Shown here one piece after another: positions 1 through 6,281 of a stretch of DNA of 40,934 bases (position 1 is the first letter of the stretch; the number at the start of each line of letters is the position of its first letter). Under the pieces are notes generated by a model, which saw only the letters and a list, made by a program, of their open reading frames with translations, had not been told where the DNA came from and searched no databases. Source of the DNA: Lysobacterales bacterium (GTDB lineage: Bacteria > Pseudomonadota > Gammaproteobacteria > Xanthomonadales > Marinicellaceae); NCBI GenBank assembly GCA_020442635.1, contig JAGRJR010000024.1:1-40934 (forward strand). Direction: 5' to 3'. The position numbers were made by a program, and so were the translations under genes.

Positions 1-312
1 TAACAACTGTTCACTTAAACCCATTCCAAGCCAAATTTGGTATTGAACTGGTTGTTTAATGGTTAATAATTTTCCATAAAAATCACTGTTCTTGGTAGTA
101 TGAACATCGATAGCTGAGCCATTTTCCTGGCTGAGTTGCTCCCAATAAGTTAAACGCTCATATTGCCACTGTTTCAGATTATTGAAAGGATAAAGTGGAC
201 CACATGACAATACATCTCTAAAAACCAGTATATCTTGTCGCTTATCAGGAAAGGCTTGTAAAAAACCACCTGCAGCAGAATCACCGTTTACTATGTTGAT
301 ACATCGATTCAT
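1..312 (-). CDS. DUF1835 domain-containing protein, C-terminal part outside the window
   Basis: The first 104 codons are open on the minus strand and run off the left edge of the window. The start is IVNGDSAAG, followed by VFRDVLSCGPLYP. This is the typical beginning of DUF1835 proteins: a short beta strand ending in GDS, then a D-x-L-S-x-GP motif. The ATG at 312-310 is preceded by GAAGGA at a usable distance. The start also overlaps, as ATGA, the stop codon of a short upstream open stretch (309-404), an arrangement typical of translationally coupled genes. The function of DUF1835 proteins is not established to my knowledge. The family call rests on the N-terminal motif only. Confidence 0.7.
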   Translation of the reverse strand, partial: MNRCINIVNGDSAAGGFLQAFPDKRQDILVFRDVLSCGPLYPFNNLKQWQYERLTYWEQLSQENGSAIDVHTTKNSDFYGKLLTIKQPVQYQIWLGMGLSEQLL

Positions 313-404
313 TGTTTCAATTCCTTCTCTACAAGTTCGTTTTCATGTTGACCAATGGCATTGAGCAATTCGGCCAAGGTTGGTAAAATTATTCTACCAC
401 CGAA
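309..404 (-). pseudogene. Headless 31-codon remnant coupled to the DUF1835 gene
   Basis: An open stretch of 31 codons follows an in-frame TAA (407-405) and ends at a TGA that overlaps the start of the DUF1835 gene as ATGA. The peptide is amphipathic and charged (PTLAELLNAIGQHENELVEK) and reads like the C-terminal helix of a real protein. It has no ATG and no ribosome binding site. I infer that it is the 3' end of a former upstream operon partner whose 5' part was lost. It could also be chance coding potential. Confidence 0.3.
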
Positions 405-451
405 TTATAGAACCCTTTGTTTACCAATAGAGCTAAGTGATTCTACTTCAT

Positions 452-892
452 TCACTTCAACAAATTAACAGGGCTTTCAATAAAACAGTCAAACCAGCGT
501 TTCATGCGGTGGGTTTTGTTGTTGATGCGCCAGGGTGGATTCTTGCGATTAGCACCCGCTGTGTATATCTTCAGGTGATGGCCGTCTGGATCTTTCATCT
601 CGGACTCACGCCATAACCAGCGTTGGTCTTTTGGCGTTTTGACCTCACTTAAACCCTGTTGTTTCAATTGAGCAATGGTTTTGGCTACATCGTCCACTTC
701 AAAATACAAAGTAGTTGTACCACTACTGGCCTGGTCATTGTGAGACACTGAAAATGTACTGTCTCCGTCGGGACAAGCAAAACGCACATACCTGGGTCTG
801 GAATCGACAATCAGTTGTAAACCCAGTTTCAGATAAAATTGTACTGAACGATTGACGTCAGCAGATTCAATGGTTACTTGATTGAGGTTCAT
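452..892 (-). CDS. VOC-fold (glyoxalase/bleomycin-resistance type) protein
   Basis: The product is about 146 residues with the vicinal oxygen chelate layout of two beta-alpha-beta-beta-beta modules. The first is near residues 1-50, the second begins near TLYFEVDDV and ends at KDPDGHHLKIYTAG. The usual first-strand His is replaced by Gln (LNQVTI), so a standard His/His/Glu metal site is not evident. It may bind a small molecule rather than act as a metal-dependent enzyme. A GTG at 901 is also in frame, but AGG at 903-901 lies about 8 nt before the ATG at 892, so I prefer that start. It directly follows another VOC gene in the same direction, and both probably share the SoxR-type promoter near 1370. 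Substrate unknown. Confidence 0.8.
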   Translation of the reverse strand: MNLNQVTIESADVNRSVQFYLKLGLQLIVDSRPRYVRFACPDGDSTFSVSHNDQASSGTTTLYFEVDDVAKTIAQLKQQGLSEVKTPKDQRWLWRESEMKDPDGHHLKIYTAGANRKNPPWRINNKTHRMKRWFDCFIESPVNLLK

Positions 893-901
893 GTTGGGCA
901 C

Positions 902-1315
902 CTAAGCATTTCGTTGTTCTGGAATATCAGTTAGGTATTCAGTGAATTCCACCTCAAAACCATCCGGGTCGAGGAAGTAGATGTTGTTTCTGTATGGTGA
1001 ATCTGAACCTTCTTTGAAGATGGGATAGCCGGCTTGATTAAGCCGTGTGATCAGTGCTTCGAGATTTTCAACAGCAAAAGCAAAATGTGCCAGACCAACA
1101 CTGTGGCCGGTCAAATCACGGTTTTCACCTTCTCCAAAATCACTGATGGCCAAGTATTGATAATCGTCACCGAAATGCACCCAGCGGCGCGGCTTGCCAT
1201 ACCATTCACCACCACCTTCTGCACGAATGTACCAATGAGGGAAAGCGGCCCGATAAAAAGCCAAACTGTTTTCAATGCTTTTGCCCACTAAATTCACATG
1301 TTCTAAACGAACCAT
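902..1315 (-). CDS. VOC-fold metalloenzyme-like protein, first gene of SoxR-controlled pair
   Basis: The protein has 137 residues with two VOC modules. Plausible metal ligands are His6 in LEHVNLV, His77 in GLAHFAF and Glu123 in DPDGFEVEF, the spacing expected for glyoxalase or dioxygenase-like members. Translation starts at ATG 1315 with GGAG about 7 nt upstream. Upstream lies a promoter with TTGACC and TATTAT separated by 19 bp with a SoxR box in the spacer, so expression is predicted to rise on SoxR oxidation by redox-cycling agents. The second VOC gene begins just after its stop. The substrate cannot be read from sequence; detoxification of a reactive metabolite or drug is an inference from regulation. 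Confidence 0.85.
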   Translation of the reverse strand: MVRLEHVNLVGKSIENSLAFYRAAFPHWYIRAEGGGEWYGKPRRWVHFGDDYQYLAISDFGEGENRDLTGHSVGLAHFAFAVENLEALITRLNQAGYPIFKEGSDSPYRNNIYFLDPDGFEVEFTEYLTDIPEQRNA

Positions 1316-1355
1316 AATTAACTCCGATTAATTGAAAAATGATTAATTGGCGAGC

Positions 1356-1386
1356 ATAATAAAACCTCAGCTTAACTTGAGGTCAA
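1356..1386 (-). promoter_or_regulatory. SoxR-type promoter for the VOC gene pair
   Basis: On the minus strand TTGACC (1386-1381) and TATTAT (1361-1356) are separated by exactly 19 bp. This over-long spacer is the hallmark of MerR-family activated promoters such as E. coli soxS. The spacer holds most of the SoxR box at 1365-1382. It lies 40-70 nt upstream of the first VOC gene. Confidence 0.8.
1365..1382. promoter_or_regulatory. SoxR operator (sox box)
   Basis: CCTCAGCTTAACTTGAGG is an 18-bp inverted repeat that differs from the canonical CCTCAAGTTAACTTGAGG at only two positions. It lies just upstream of soxR and inside the divergent VOC promoter, so SoxR should bind here and may also influence its own gene. 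Confidence 0.85.
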
Positions 1387-1394
1387 GAATAGAA

Positions 1395-1853
1395 ATGTCA
1401 AAACTTAAAAAATCCGACTTGTCAGTAGGAGATGTCGCTAAACGCAGTGGCGTTTCTGTTTCGACTTTACACTTTTATGAGGAAAAACAGCTGATACATT
1501 CAGTCAGGAATGCCGGAAACCAAAGACGCTATAACCGCGATGTGCTACGCCGTATCAGTGTCATCAAAGCTGCACAAAAAGTCGGTATCAGCCTCAACAA
1601 CATCAAACAAGCCATGGCTTTTCTGCCCACCAACCGTGCACCGAATAAAAATGACTGGCAACGGCTCTCCAAACAATGGAATACCGAGCTTGATCAAAAA
1701 ATTAAAGAACTTCATGCCCTTCGTGACAACCTCACGAACTGCATCGGCTGTGGCTGCCTTTCACTGAGAAAATGTCCTTTGTATAATCCTGAAGATCAAT
1801 TGGGTAGCAGACAATCAGGTGCGGTTATTCTAAACAGGAAATCTTCAACATGA
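1395..1853 (+). CDS. soxR: Redox-sensitive transcriptional activator SoxR
   Basis: A MerR-family protein of 152 residues. The N-terminal helix-turn-helix covers roughly residues 9-30 (LSVGDVAKRSGVSVSTLHFY), followed by the wing (NQRRYNRDVLRRI) and a dimerisation helix. The C-terminal cluster is C116-x2-C119-x-C121-x5-C127 (CIGCGCLSLRKC), which matches the [2Fe-2S] ligand set of E. coli SoxR in spacing and context. The length also fits (E. coli 154). The longer TTG-initiated frame from 1347 would run through the operator, so I choose ATG 1395. It is divergent from two VOC genes with a sox box between. No soxS is seen in the window, which fits the non-enteric pattern where SoxR directly controls its target genes. 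Confidence 0.93.
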   Translation: MSKLKKSDLSVGDVAKRSGVSVSTLHFYEEKQLIHSVRNAGNQRRYNRDVLRRISVIKAAQKVGISLNNIKQAMAFLPTNRAPNKNDWQRLSKQWNTELDQKIKELHALRDNLTNCIGCGCLSLRKCPLYNPEDQLGSRQSGAVILNRKSST

Positions 1854-1958
1854 GTGGGAAGAATATACTCCATATTCACTGTGTTATTTTCACTAAGTAA
1901 CCTATTTCCCTGGCATGCTAAGTTTCCTAAGGTTTGGGTGCAAGAAGCATAACAGGGT

Positions 1959-2396
1959 TTATAACTTTCTCCCATCACGAATATTCATCCCCATCAGCGT
2001 TAAATTAATGGCGCCAGCCAGCAATTCACAGCCCTGCACGATATAAAACTTTGCATTAAATAAGCCTGCAGATGCCCATTGATCTAAAAAAATAGCTGCT
2101 GGTACTAGTATCAACAGACCATTCATAGCAATCACTTTCATTCGCCGCTTCTTTTTTTCGACCCGTTTTCCTGTACGATGTTTAGAAAGAGCAAAACCAG
2201 TTCCGCCAGTTGTAGCCATAGCGGGAACAAGAACAAATAAACCTGGAATAACAATCAAACTTTTGAGCTGTGCTATTTGTTCATGGGTTCCAAATAACTC
2301 GACAATAATTGACGAAGTAAAAAAAAGCGCGATACATAACGTGGCGACCATAGAAACAACAACGTGAATTTTTCGCTCTGCTTGATAACTAATCAT
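1959..2396 (-). CDS. Small integral membrane protein, function unknown
   Basis: The protein has 145 residues with about four predicted membrane segments: near residues 10-32 (VVVSMVATLCIALFFTSSII), 45-63, 88-107 and around 115-135. A basic stretch (KHRTGKRVEKKKRRMK) sits between segments two and three. The start ATG 2396 overlaps the end of the upstream DUF2269-like gene by 8 nt, so the two are translationally coupled. A longer in-frame extension lies inside that upstream gene and is rejected. The pair is predicted to be repressed by the divergent MarR regulator. I do not recognise the family. Confidence 0.75.
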   Translation of the reverse strand: MISYQAERKIHVVVSMVATLCIALFFTSSIIVELFGTHEQIAQLKSLIVIPGLFVLVPAMATTGGTGFALSKHRTGKRVEKKKRRMKVIAMNGLLILVPAAIFLDQWASAGLFNAKFYIVQGCELLAGAINLTLMGMNIRDGRKL

Positions 2397-2970
2397 ACTT
2401 ATTACCCCAAGGATACATTTTTGGAATGAAAACAGTGAAAAGTATAGCCACAACTATGGCCAATACACTTCCAATTGTAAAGGCCGTCCAATCATTTGGC
2501 TTAAGCACCCCCAACGCTATGATCAAAAAAAGCATCGGTAAATCAAGATAATGTGTAAATGAAGGTATCAGCTTACTGCGCTCTTTTTCTAATTCTGGTG
2601 TAATTTTATTTCTTTCAATTGCATCACTGGTTAAACGACGTAACTTCATAAAGTAGAGGCGCGTTACGGTATTTCCTTCGATAAACTCAAATAAGAAAAG
2701 ACCTATCATTCCTGCCAACCAAGGGATACTCAAAAAGGCCCAACCCCCAAAGTATTTTACAGTGAACCAAGTGCCAGAAAATAGCAGTATCAAAGCTCCA
2801 GGAACAACCAAACCGTCATAAAAAACAGCGATATACCTTATTGATTCTGAGAACCTGATTAAATCTCGGTGTTGCCTTGATCTCAGGTCAGCCAACCAAA
2901 CCCCAATCAATCCCGCCCCCATAAGTACAGCACCCAGCACATGAAAGTATTTTAAAATTGAATATTCCAT
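2389..2970 (-). CDS. DUF2269-like integral membrane protein
   Basis: The product has 193 residues with four or five hydrophobic segments: YFHVLGAVLMGAGLIGVWLA at the N-terminus, VVPGALILLFSG, AFLSIPWLAGMIGLFLF, LPMLFLIIALGVL and a last segment near residues 165-185. The layout, with an early His in the first segment and a W-F-T motif, resembles the predicted membrane family DUF2269. The function is unknown. AGGAG precedes the ATG, and a promoter with a 17-bp spacer lies upstream, overlapped by MarR-type palindromes. It is the first gene of a two-gene operon. Confidence 0.7.
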   Translation of the reverse strand: MEYSILKYFHVLGAVLMGAGLIGVWLADLRSRQHRDLIRFSESIRYIAVFYDGLVVPGALILLFSGTWFTVKYFGGWAFLSIPWLAGMIGLFLFEFIEGNTVTRLYFMKLRRLTSDAIERNKITPELEKERSKLIPSFTHYLDLPMLFLIIALGVLKPNDWTAFTIGSVLAIVVAILFTVFIPKMYPWGNKYD

Positions 2971-2985
2971 ATCAATCTCCTAAAA

Positions 2986-3001
2986 TGACAATATGTTGTC
3001 A
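2986..3001. promoter_or_regulatory. MarR-type operator, proximal to the membrane-protein operon
   Basis: TGACAATATGTTGTCA is a 16-bp palindrome with one mismatched pair near the centre. It sits directly downstream of the minus-strand -10 element, consistent with repression. A second copy lies 38 bp away centre to centre. Confidence 0.75.
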
Positions 3002-3029
3002 TTATAAATTGTATTTTTATTTTTGACAA
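3001..3029 (-). promoter_or_regulatory. Sigma-70 promoter of the membrane-protein operon
   Basis: On the minus strand TTGTCA (3029-3024) and a perfect TATAAT (3006-3001) are separated by 17 bp. The -35 lies inside the second palindrome and the -10 abuts the first, so occupation of either operator should block RNA polymerase. Confidence 0.7.
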
Positions 3030-3039
3030 CATGTTGTCA
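3024..3039. promoter_or_regulatory. MarR-type operator, proximal to the marR-family gene
   Basis: TGACAACATGTTGTCA is a perfect 16-bp palindrome. It overlaps the -35 of the leftward promoter and lies 15 nt before the regulator start codon, so it is well placed for both target control and autoregulation. Confidence 0.78.
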
Positions 3040-3054
3040 TAATTTGGAGGTTTT

Positions 3055-3504
3055 ATGGATCATTCAACTGAAGGCGCATTATTAACAGAAATAGTTTTAG
3101 ATATATTCAAACTCAATGGTTTGCTCATACTTGAAGGTGATCAGCTATCCAAAGAACATGGCTTAACCAGCGCTCGCTGGAAAGTTCTGGGTGCTTTGGC
3201 ACCTTCGGATACACCCCTCACTGTATCTGATGTAGCTAAACTAATGGGACTAACAAGACAAGCTATACAGCGTCTGGTTAACGAAATGGAAACCCTTGGT
3301 TTGTTAGAACTTAAAGCCAACCCAAAACATAAACGTGCCAAATTACTGTCTTTAACACAAAAGGGGATGAATTCTTATGAACTGATGACACAGAAACAAA
3401 TTCCTTGGGTAAATGAAATAGCAGCAAAGTTTGATAATGGCGATCTCCAACAAATGCAGCACACTTTAGTGAAATTGATAGGCCTTTTGGACATCAAAAG
3501 TTAA
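3055..3504 (+). CDS. MarR-family transcriptional regulator
   Basis: A winged-helix regulator of 149 residues. The recognition region is SDVAKLMGLTRQAIQRLVNEMETLGL at about residues 63-88. The wing region contains NPKHKRAKLLSLTQKG, and the flanking helices form the MarR dimer interface. GGAGG lies 6 nt before the ATG. It is divergent from two membrane-protein genes across two near-identical 16-bp palindromes, which makes it a likely autoregulated repressor of that pair. The ligand is unknown; MarR proteins commonly sense phenolic compounds, drugs or oxidants. Confidence 0.9.
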   Translation: MDHSTEGALLTEIVLDIFKLNGLLILEGDQLSKEHGLTSARWKVLGALAPSDTPLTVSDVAKLMGLTRQAIQRLVNEMETLGLLELKANPKHKRAKLLSLTQKGMNSYELMTQKQIPWVNEIAAKFDNGDLQQMQHTLVKLIGLLDIKS

Positions 3505-3535
3505 GGTTAGCTTATGACTATCTCCAATCAGACCA

Positions 3536-4216
3536 TCAAGCATGAACATAACCACCTGGAAGGTTCTGACCTTCTGGTAATGGCTTTATAAATACAAGCT
3601 GATTGGGTAGGGTTTGGCTGTGTTTTTTTATAGCTGCTTCGACTCGTTGATAACGTTTGGTTTTGCGCATCAAAACGTAGGGAAGCCAACTAAATGTTAC
3701 AAGCATCATTCCATAATGCCAATATTCCCGGAATGTAGGAAAAAACAACCCAAACATGAAGCCGAGGATTGGTAACCAAGCCCAAAGTCCCAGCTTATCA
3801 ACAAACTCCCAATGCGCCACCTCTTTGGATCCTACAAGCTGAACCAATTGCTCTCGATAGTCCTCATATTCAAAATCAAAGGTTTTGATTTCTGCCATGT
3901 ATTCACCCGGAGTTACTGTTAAAAATTCAGTGGTATCTTTTCCCCCCCAGTGCTCAGAAGAGGTGATACATAATTGTCCGCTCGGTATTGAAACTCCAAA
4001 ATATCCACCTATGGATTGATAATTTTTATAGGTCTCAAAAAGATTTTCAGTATCAAGTTCTATCCCAACATCATAAGTAATTTCGTCTTCGGTGGTGATA
4101 CAAAGAAACCGACTGTTCTTTGCTTGAACTCGTGCTTGTTTGGTCGATACGGGCGATTGTTTGGAGTCGCATATGATGACATCACCCAGGTCTGATTTAA
4201 ATTTGATGCGGTGCAT
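3536..4216 (-). CDS. Unknown protein with two C-terminal membrane segments
   Basis: From ATG 4216 the product is about 226 residues. The first roughly 140 residues look soluble and beta-rich. Two membrane helices follow (LWAWLPILGFMFGLFFP and YGMMLVTFSWLPYVLM), then a basic tail with KTKRYQRVEAAIKKH. A longer version from ATG 4273 would overlap the upstream DUF1444 gene by 47 nt, so the ATG 11 nt after that gene's stop is preferred, although no good ribosome binding site is visible. It is transcribed in the same direction as the DUF1444 gene. I do not recognise the family. The combination of a compact soluble head and a membrane hairpin is seen in some immunity or signalling proteins, but nothing specific supports that. 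Confidence 0.65.
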   Translation of the reverse strand: MHRIKFKSDLGDVIICDSKQSPVSTKQARVQAKNSRFLCITTEDEITYDVGIELDTENLFETYKNYQSIGGYFGVSIPSGQLCITSSEHWGGKDTTEFLTVTPGEYMAEIKTFDFEYEDYREQLVQLVGSKEVAHWEFVDKLGLWAWLPILGFMFGLFFPTFREYWHYGMMLVTFSWLPYVLMRKTKRYQRVEAAIKKHSQTLPNQLVFIKPLPEGQNLPGGYVHA

Positions 4217-4226
4217 AACGCGTGTA

Positions 4227-5099
4227 CTATTGCTTAAACCGCTGCCACTGGCCAGCTTGGTTAACATAGCCATAGGGTGAGATCGAATAACCTAATTCAC
4301 TGTAGGCTTTTTGCGCTAAAACTGAGGCCAAACGTGTGGCTTTACTGTCTTTCGAACCGGTGATGAGCACAAAATTTCTCGCTGGAAGAAACAAGACAGG
4401 CTCACCTTCAACCGTTATGTTGGCATGTTTGAGGAAGTTGTTCGTAATCAGAACTGAAGCTTCATAATTTTCATCTACGGCAAACATATAAATCCGACCG
4501 TTGCCCCTGGTATCTATTTCATCAAACCTGGTTCCGATTTTTTCAAAGTACAATTCCATGTTTCTTTTTGCAATACCTTCTATAGAGCTTTTTATATCAA
4601 GTTTTTCCACATCTTCAGGAGAAACAAATCTCATGCTTTCAGTGGTATCAAATACATACATCAAAAATAAATCTTCATTCAGTTTTTCATAATACAGCGG
4701 CAGTTCGTCTTCTTGATAACCCGCCTCAGCCATTTGTGCTCTCGCGTTTAGAATGTATTCTTTGGGTTTAATTACTGGCATGATCGCTTTTACATCTTCC
4801 GTTGCAAAAGTTTTGGCATGATTTTTTATTGAATTAAGTTGAGACTGAAATACTTCATTGATGGTTTGGCTTTCGGATACATACACATCAAACGCATTGT
4901 CCAGAAAGACATTAAGCTCATAATCATTTACACTGCCATAAAGTCTTAAGTCTGAAACCACACTGAACTGTGTTTCAGGCAATTCTTTGCTCAAATATTG
5001 TACAAAAGCCATGGTAAACTCAGTTTGAGTCATCACTTTAGCTGTATATGCTCCTGTAGCAAAGAGTGAAATAATTGCGAGCAAAATCATTTTTTTCAT
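4227..5099 (-). CDS. DUF1444 (YtpQ-like) protein with signal peptide
   Basis: The protein has 290 residues. Residues 1-19 form a clear signal peptide (MKKMILLAIISLFATGAYT). The C-terminal half matches the DUF1444 pattern: NYEASVLITNNF, then GEPVLFLPARNFVLITGS, then LGYSISPYGYVNQAGQW. Well-known members such as Bacillus YtpQ are regarded as cytoplasmic, so a secreted or lipoprotein-like form is unusual. AGGAG precedes the ATG by 6 nt. The gene starts 63 nt after the end of a DUF2059 remnant and is followed by a membrane protein gene on the same strand. The function of the family is not known. Confidence 0.75.
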   Translation of the reverse strand: MKKMILLAIISLFATGAYTAKVMTQTEFTMAFVQYLSKELPETQFSVVSDLRLYGSVNDYELNVFLDNAFDVYVSESQTINEVFQSQLNSIKNHAKTFATEDVKAIMPVIKPKEYILNARAQMAEAGYQEDELPLYYEKLNEDLFLMYVFDTTESMRFVSPEDVEKLDIKSSIEGIAKRNMELYFEKIGTRFDEIDTRGNGRIYMFAVDENYEASVLITNNFLKHANITVEGEPVLFLPARNFVLITGSKDSKATRLASVLAQKAYSELGYSISPYGYVNQAGQWQRFKQ

Positions 5100-5162
5100 T
5101 AAATTCTCCTGTCTTGATTGTGAGTCATTTGGCTTCTGAGTAATTTGTTATTTGATCGTGTC

Positions 5163-5390
5163 TTACTTTTGGTTATCCGATTGCATTTCCTGCATGGCCC
5201 GACCCACTTCTTGCTGAATCAAAGGCATTAAATTAGCTATATAATATTTCATTTTTTCCATGCCTGATTTACCTTCTGGACGGCTCATAAATTCAACCAG
5301 CAACTCAAGTTCTTTTAACGTTAAATGCTTTACAAGGCTTTTTTTAGCTGCATCTTCTAAGTATTGAATTCGTACTCGTTTAATTATTTG
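5163..5390 (-). pseudogene. DUF2059-like remnant lacking its N-terminus
   Basis: An open frame of 75 codons directly follows an in-frame TAA (5393-5391) and contains no plausible start before residue 35. The peptide has YLEDAAKKSLVKHLTLKELE, then EFMSRPEGKSGMEKM, then a Gln/Met-rich helix. This is the conserved core of DUF2059 proteins (L-T-x2-EL then F-x-SP-x-GK), normally preceded by a signal peptide and about 60 more residues. The first 7 nt overlap the end of the DUF695 gene. I read it as an N-terminally truncated gene fused to its neighbour by a deletion. Initiation at a rare ATT or ATA codon cannot be excluded. Confidence 0.6.
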
Positions 5391-5875
5391 TTAGCCGCTT
5401 TCGCGAAATTATTTAATAGCCTTTTAAAATCTTCCCAGTCTGAATCCTGATAGAAGTTTATTTCTATTGGATAGCGTGGGTGACCAATCAAAGCTTTGTT
5501 AAAAGCTTCCAAGAATTTTTCTTGGTCGTTTATATAATAAACAAGTTCTTTCAGATTATTGCCGGTTCGGCTATATACATGACGAAGAACCTGATCATTT
5601 TCAATGTGATCTTCGATAGCATCTTCTAGCGTGATCATTCTTTGATTTTCGTCGCTTAACGGCATCCCGTTATTTAATGAACCTTCGTACTTCCATGATA
5701 TGACAGTTAACCATGACAAGTTTGATCTGATCGTATTCTGTGGTAGTTTGTTAACAAACTTGTAGATTACAGGCAACCCGTTTTCGTGTACACGGCCAAT
5801 TATTCCTTTTTCTTCTTCGGCATTCGCTGATATTGTAAATACTATTCCTATAAGTGTGATGACTAATCTATTCAT
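5384..5875 (-). CDS. DUF695 protein with signal peptide, possible integron cassette gene
   Basis: The protein is about 163 residues from ATG 5875. A signal peptide covers residues 1-19 (MNRLVITLIGIVFTISANA). The rest follows the DUF695 pattern: SWKYEGSLNNGMPLSDE, then a central helix, LKELVYYINDQEKFLEAF, and the closing FYQDSDWEDFKRLL. A start at 5950 would overlap the 99-residue cassette gene upstream, so the internal ATG before the signal peptide is chosen. The region just upstream looks like the left half of an attC site, so this gene was probably captured in the integron array or joined to it by a deletion. The molecular role of DUF695 is unknown. Confidence 0.7.
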   Translation of the reverse strand: MNRLVITLIGIVFTISANAEEEKGIIGRVHENGLPVIYKFVNKLPQNTIRSNLSWLTVISWKYEGSLNNGMPLSDENQRMITLEDAIEDHIENDQVLRHVYSRTGNNLKELVYYINDQEKFLEAFNKALIGHPRYPIEINFYQDSDWEDFKRLLNNFAKAANK

Positions 5876-5876
5876 A

Positions 5877-5914
5877 CGGTTAAACTGTCCCTGCCTTGAC
5901 CGGTTTGTTAAATG
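5877..5914 (-). repeat. Truncated attC site after cassette 2 (left half only)
   Basis: On the minus strand CATTTAAC is exactly complementary to GTTAAATG at the other end of cassette 2, as expected for the R'' and R' cores of one cassette. It continues with AACAAACCGGTCAAGG and GGGACAGT, which resembles the left half of Vibrio-type repeats. No right half with a GTTRRRY core follows; the DUF695 start codon comes instead. A short imperfect stem (CGGTCAAG with TTTAACCG) is possible. I call it an eroded attC. Confidence 0.5.
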
Positions 5915-6211
5915 AATTTTTGCAATAATAGATTTTCCGGCTCCATACAAAAGCTATTGCTTTGATAATTTTCTTCAGTACTAATTGATACCTTCTCAAC
6001 CCATGCGTAACCATACTCGTCAATTTCTGTTATTTCCATGTTAGCACCTTCGCAACTTTTTACAATCTTCGCTGATTCGGTATCAAGGTCATGAATTAGC
6101 CACTCTGGAATTTTTAATATTTTTACAACGTTACCAACTTTAATCTCATTCCCTTCAAAATCAAACGGCTCTAATGGAAAGTCTTCTGGAGGTCTACTCA
6201 TATTCATTTAA
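5885..6211 (-). mobile_element. Integron gene cassette 2 (left end uncertain)
   Basis: The cassette begins at the T after the G of the GTTAAAT core at 6212 and carries the 99-residue gene. Its 3' core CATTTAAC (5914-5907) pairs exactly with its own start GTTAAATG. The left limit depends on where the damaged attC ends, so 5885 is only an estimate. Confidence 0.5.
5908..6207 (-). CDS. Cassette-encoded hypothetical protein (99 aa)
   Basis: A small acidic protein with no signal peptide or membrane segment. It contains GNVVKILKIPEWLIHDL and ITEIDEYGYAWVEKV, which suggests a compact beta-barrel or SH3-like fold, but I do not recognise a named family. The first ATG lies inside the attC core GTTAAATG, with GGGG 6 nt before it, and a second ATG lies at 6201. 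Its stop TAA is part of the next core site. Both are typical of genes tightly fitted to an integron cassette. Function unknown. Confidence 0.7.
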   Translation of the reverse strand: MNMSRPPEDFPLEPFDFEGNEIKVGNVVKILKIPEWLIHDLDTESAKIVKSCEGANMEITEIDEYGYAWVEKVSISTEENYQSNSFCMEPENLLLQKFI

Positions 6212-6281
6212 CGCCCCGTATCAGCCGCAAATTTGCAAGCGAAGCGCGGCAAATTTGTCGGGCTGCATGCGCTTGTTATAA
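6206..6281 (-). repeat. attC recombination site of cassette 1
   Basis: The 76-bp element lies between cores TTATAAC (6281-6275) and GTTAAAT (6212-6206) on the minus strand. Within it CAGCC pairs with GGCTG and CAAATTTGC pairs with GCAAATTTG, leaving unpaired CGA and C as bulges and a loop of about 12 nt (CGCGCTTCGCTT). Imperfect inverted arms with extra-helical bases flanked by AAC and GTT cores are diagnostic of attC sites. The stop codon of the 134-residue gene lies in the core. Confidence 0.85.

Noticed and set aside
1034..1291. Plus-strand open frame opposite the second VOC gene
   Set aside because: It lies entirely inside a well-supported VOC gene on the other strand and shows no domain or ribosome binding site.
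1796..1978. Minus-strand open frame across the soxR end
   Set aside because: It overlaps the conserved C-terminus of SoxR, has no recognisable motif, and extends through a gap with no promoter or RBS.
5370..5400. attC site between DUF695 and the DUF2059 remnant
   Set aside because: GGCTAAC resembles an R'' core, but it does not complement the sequence at the other end of the putative cassette and no inverted arms follow.
5384..5950. Longer DUF695 product starting at 5950
   Set aside because: The extra 25 residues overlap the cassette gene upstream and would bury the signal peptide; ATG 5875 fits better.
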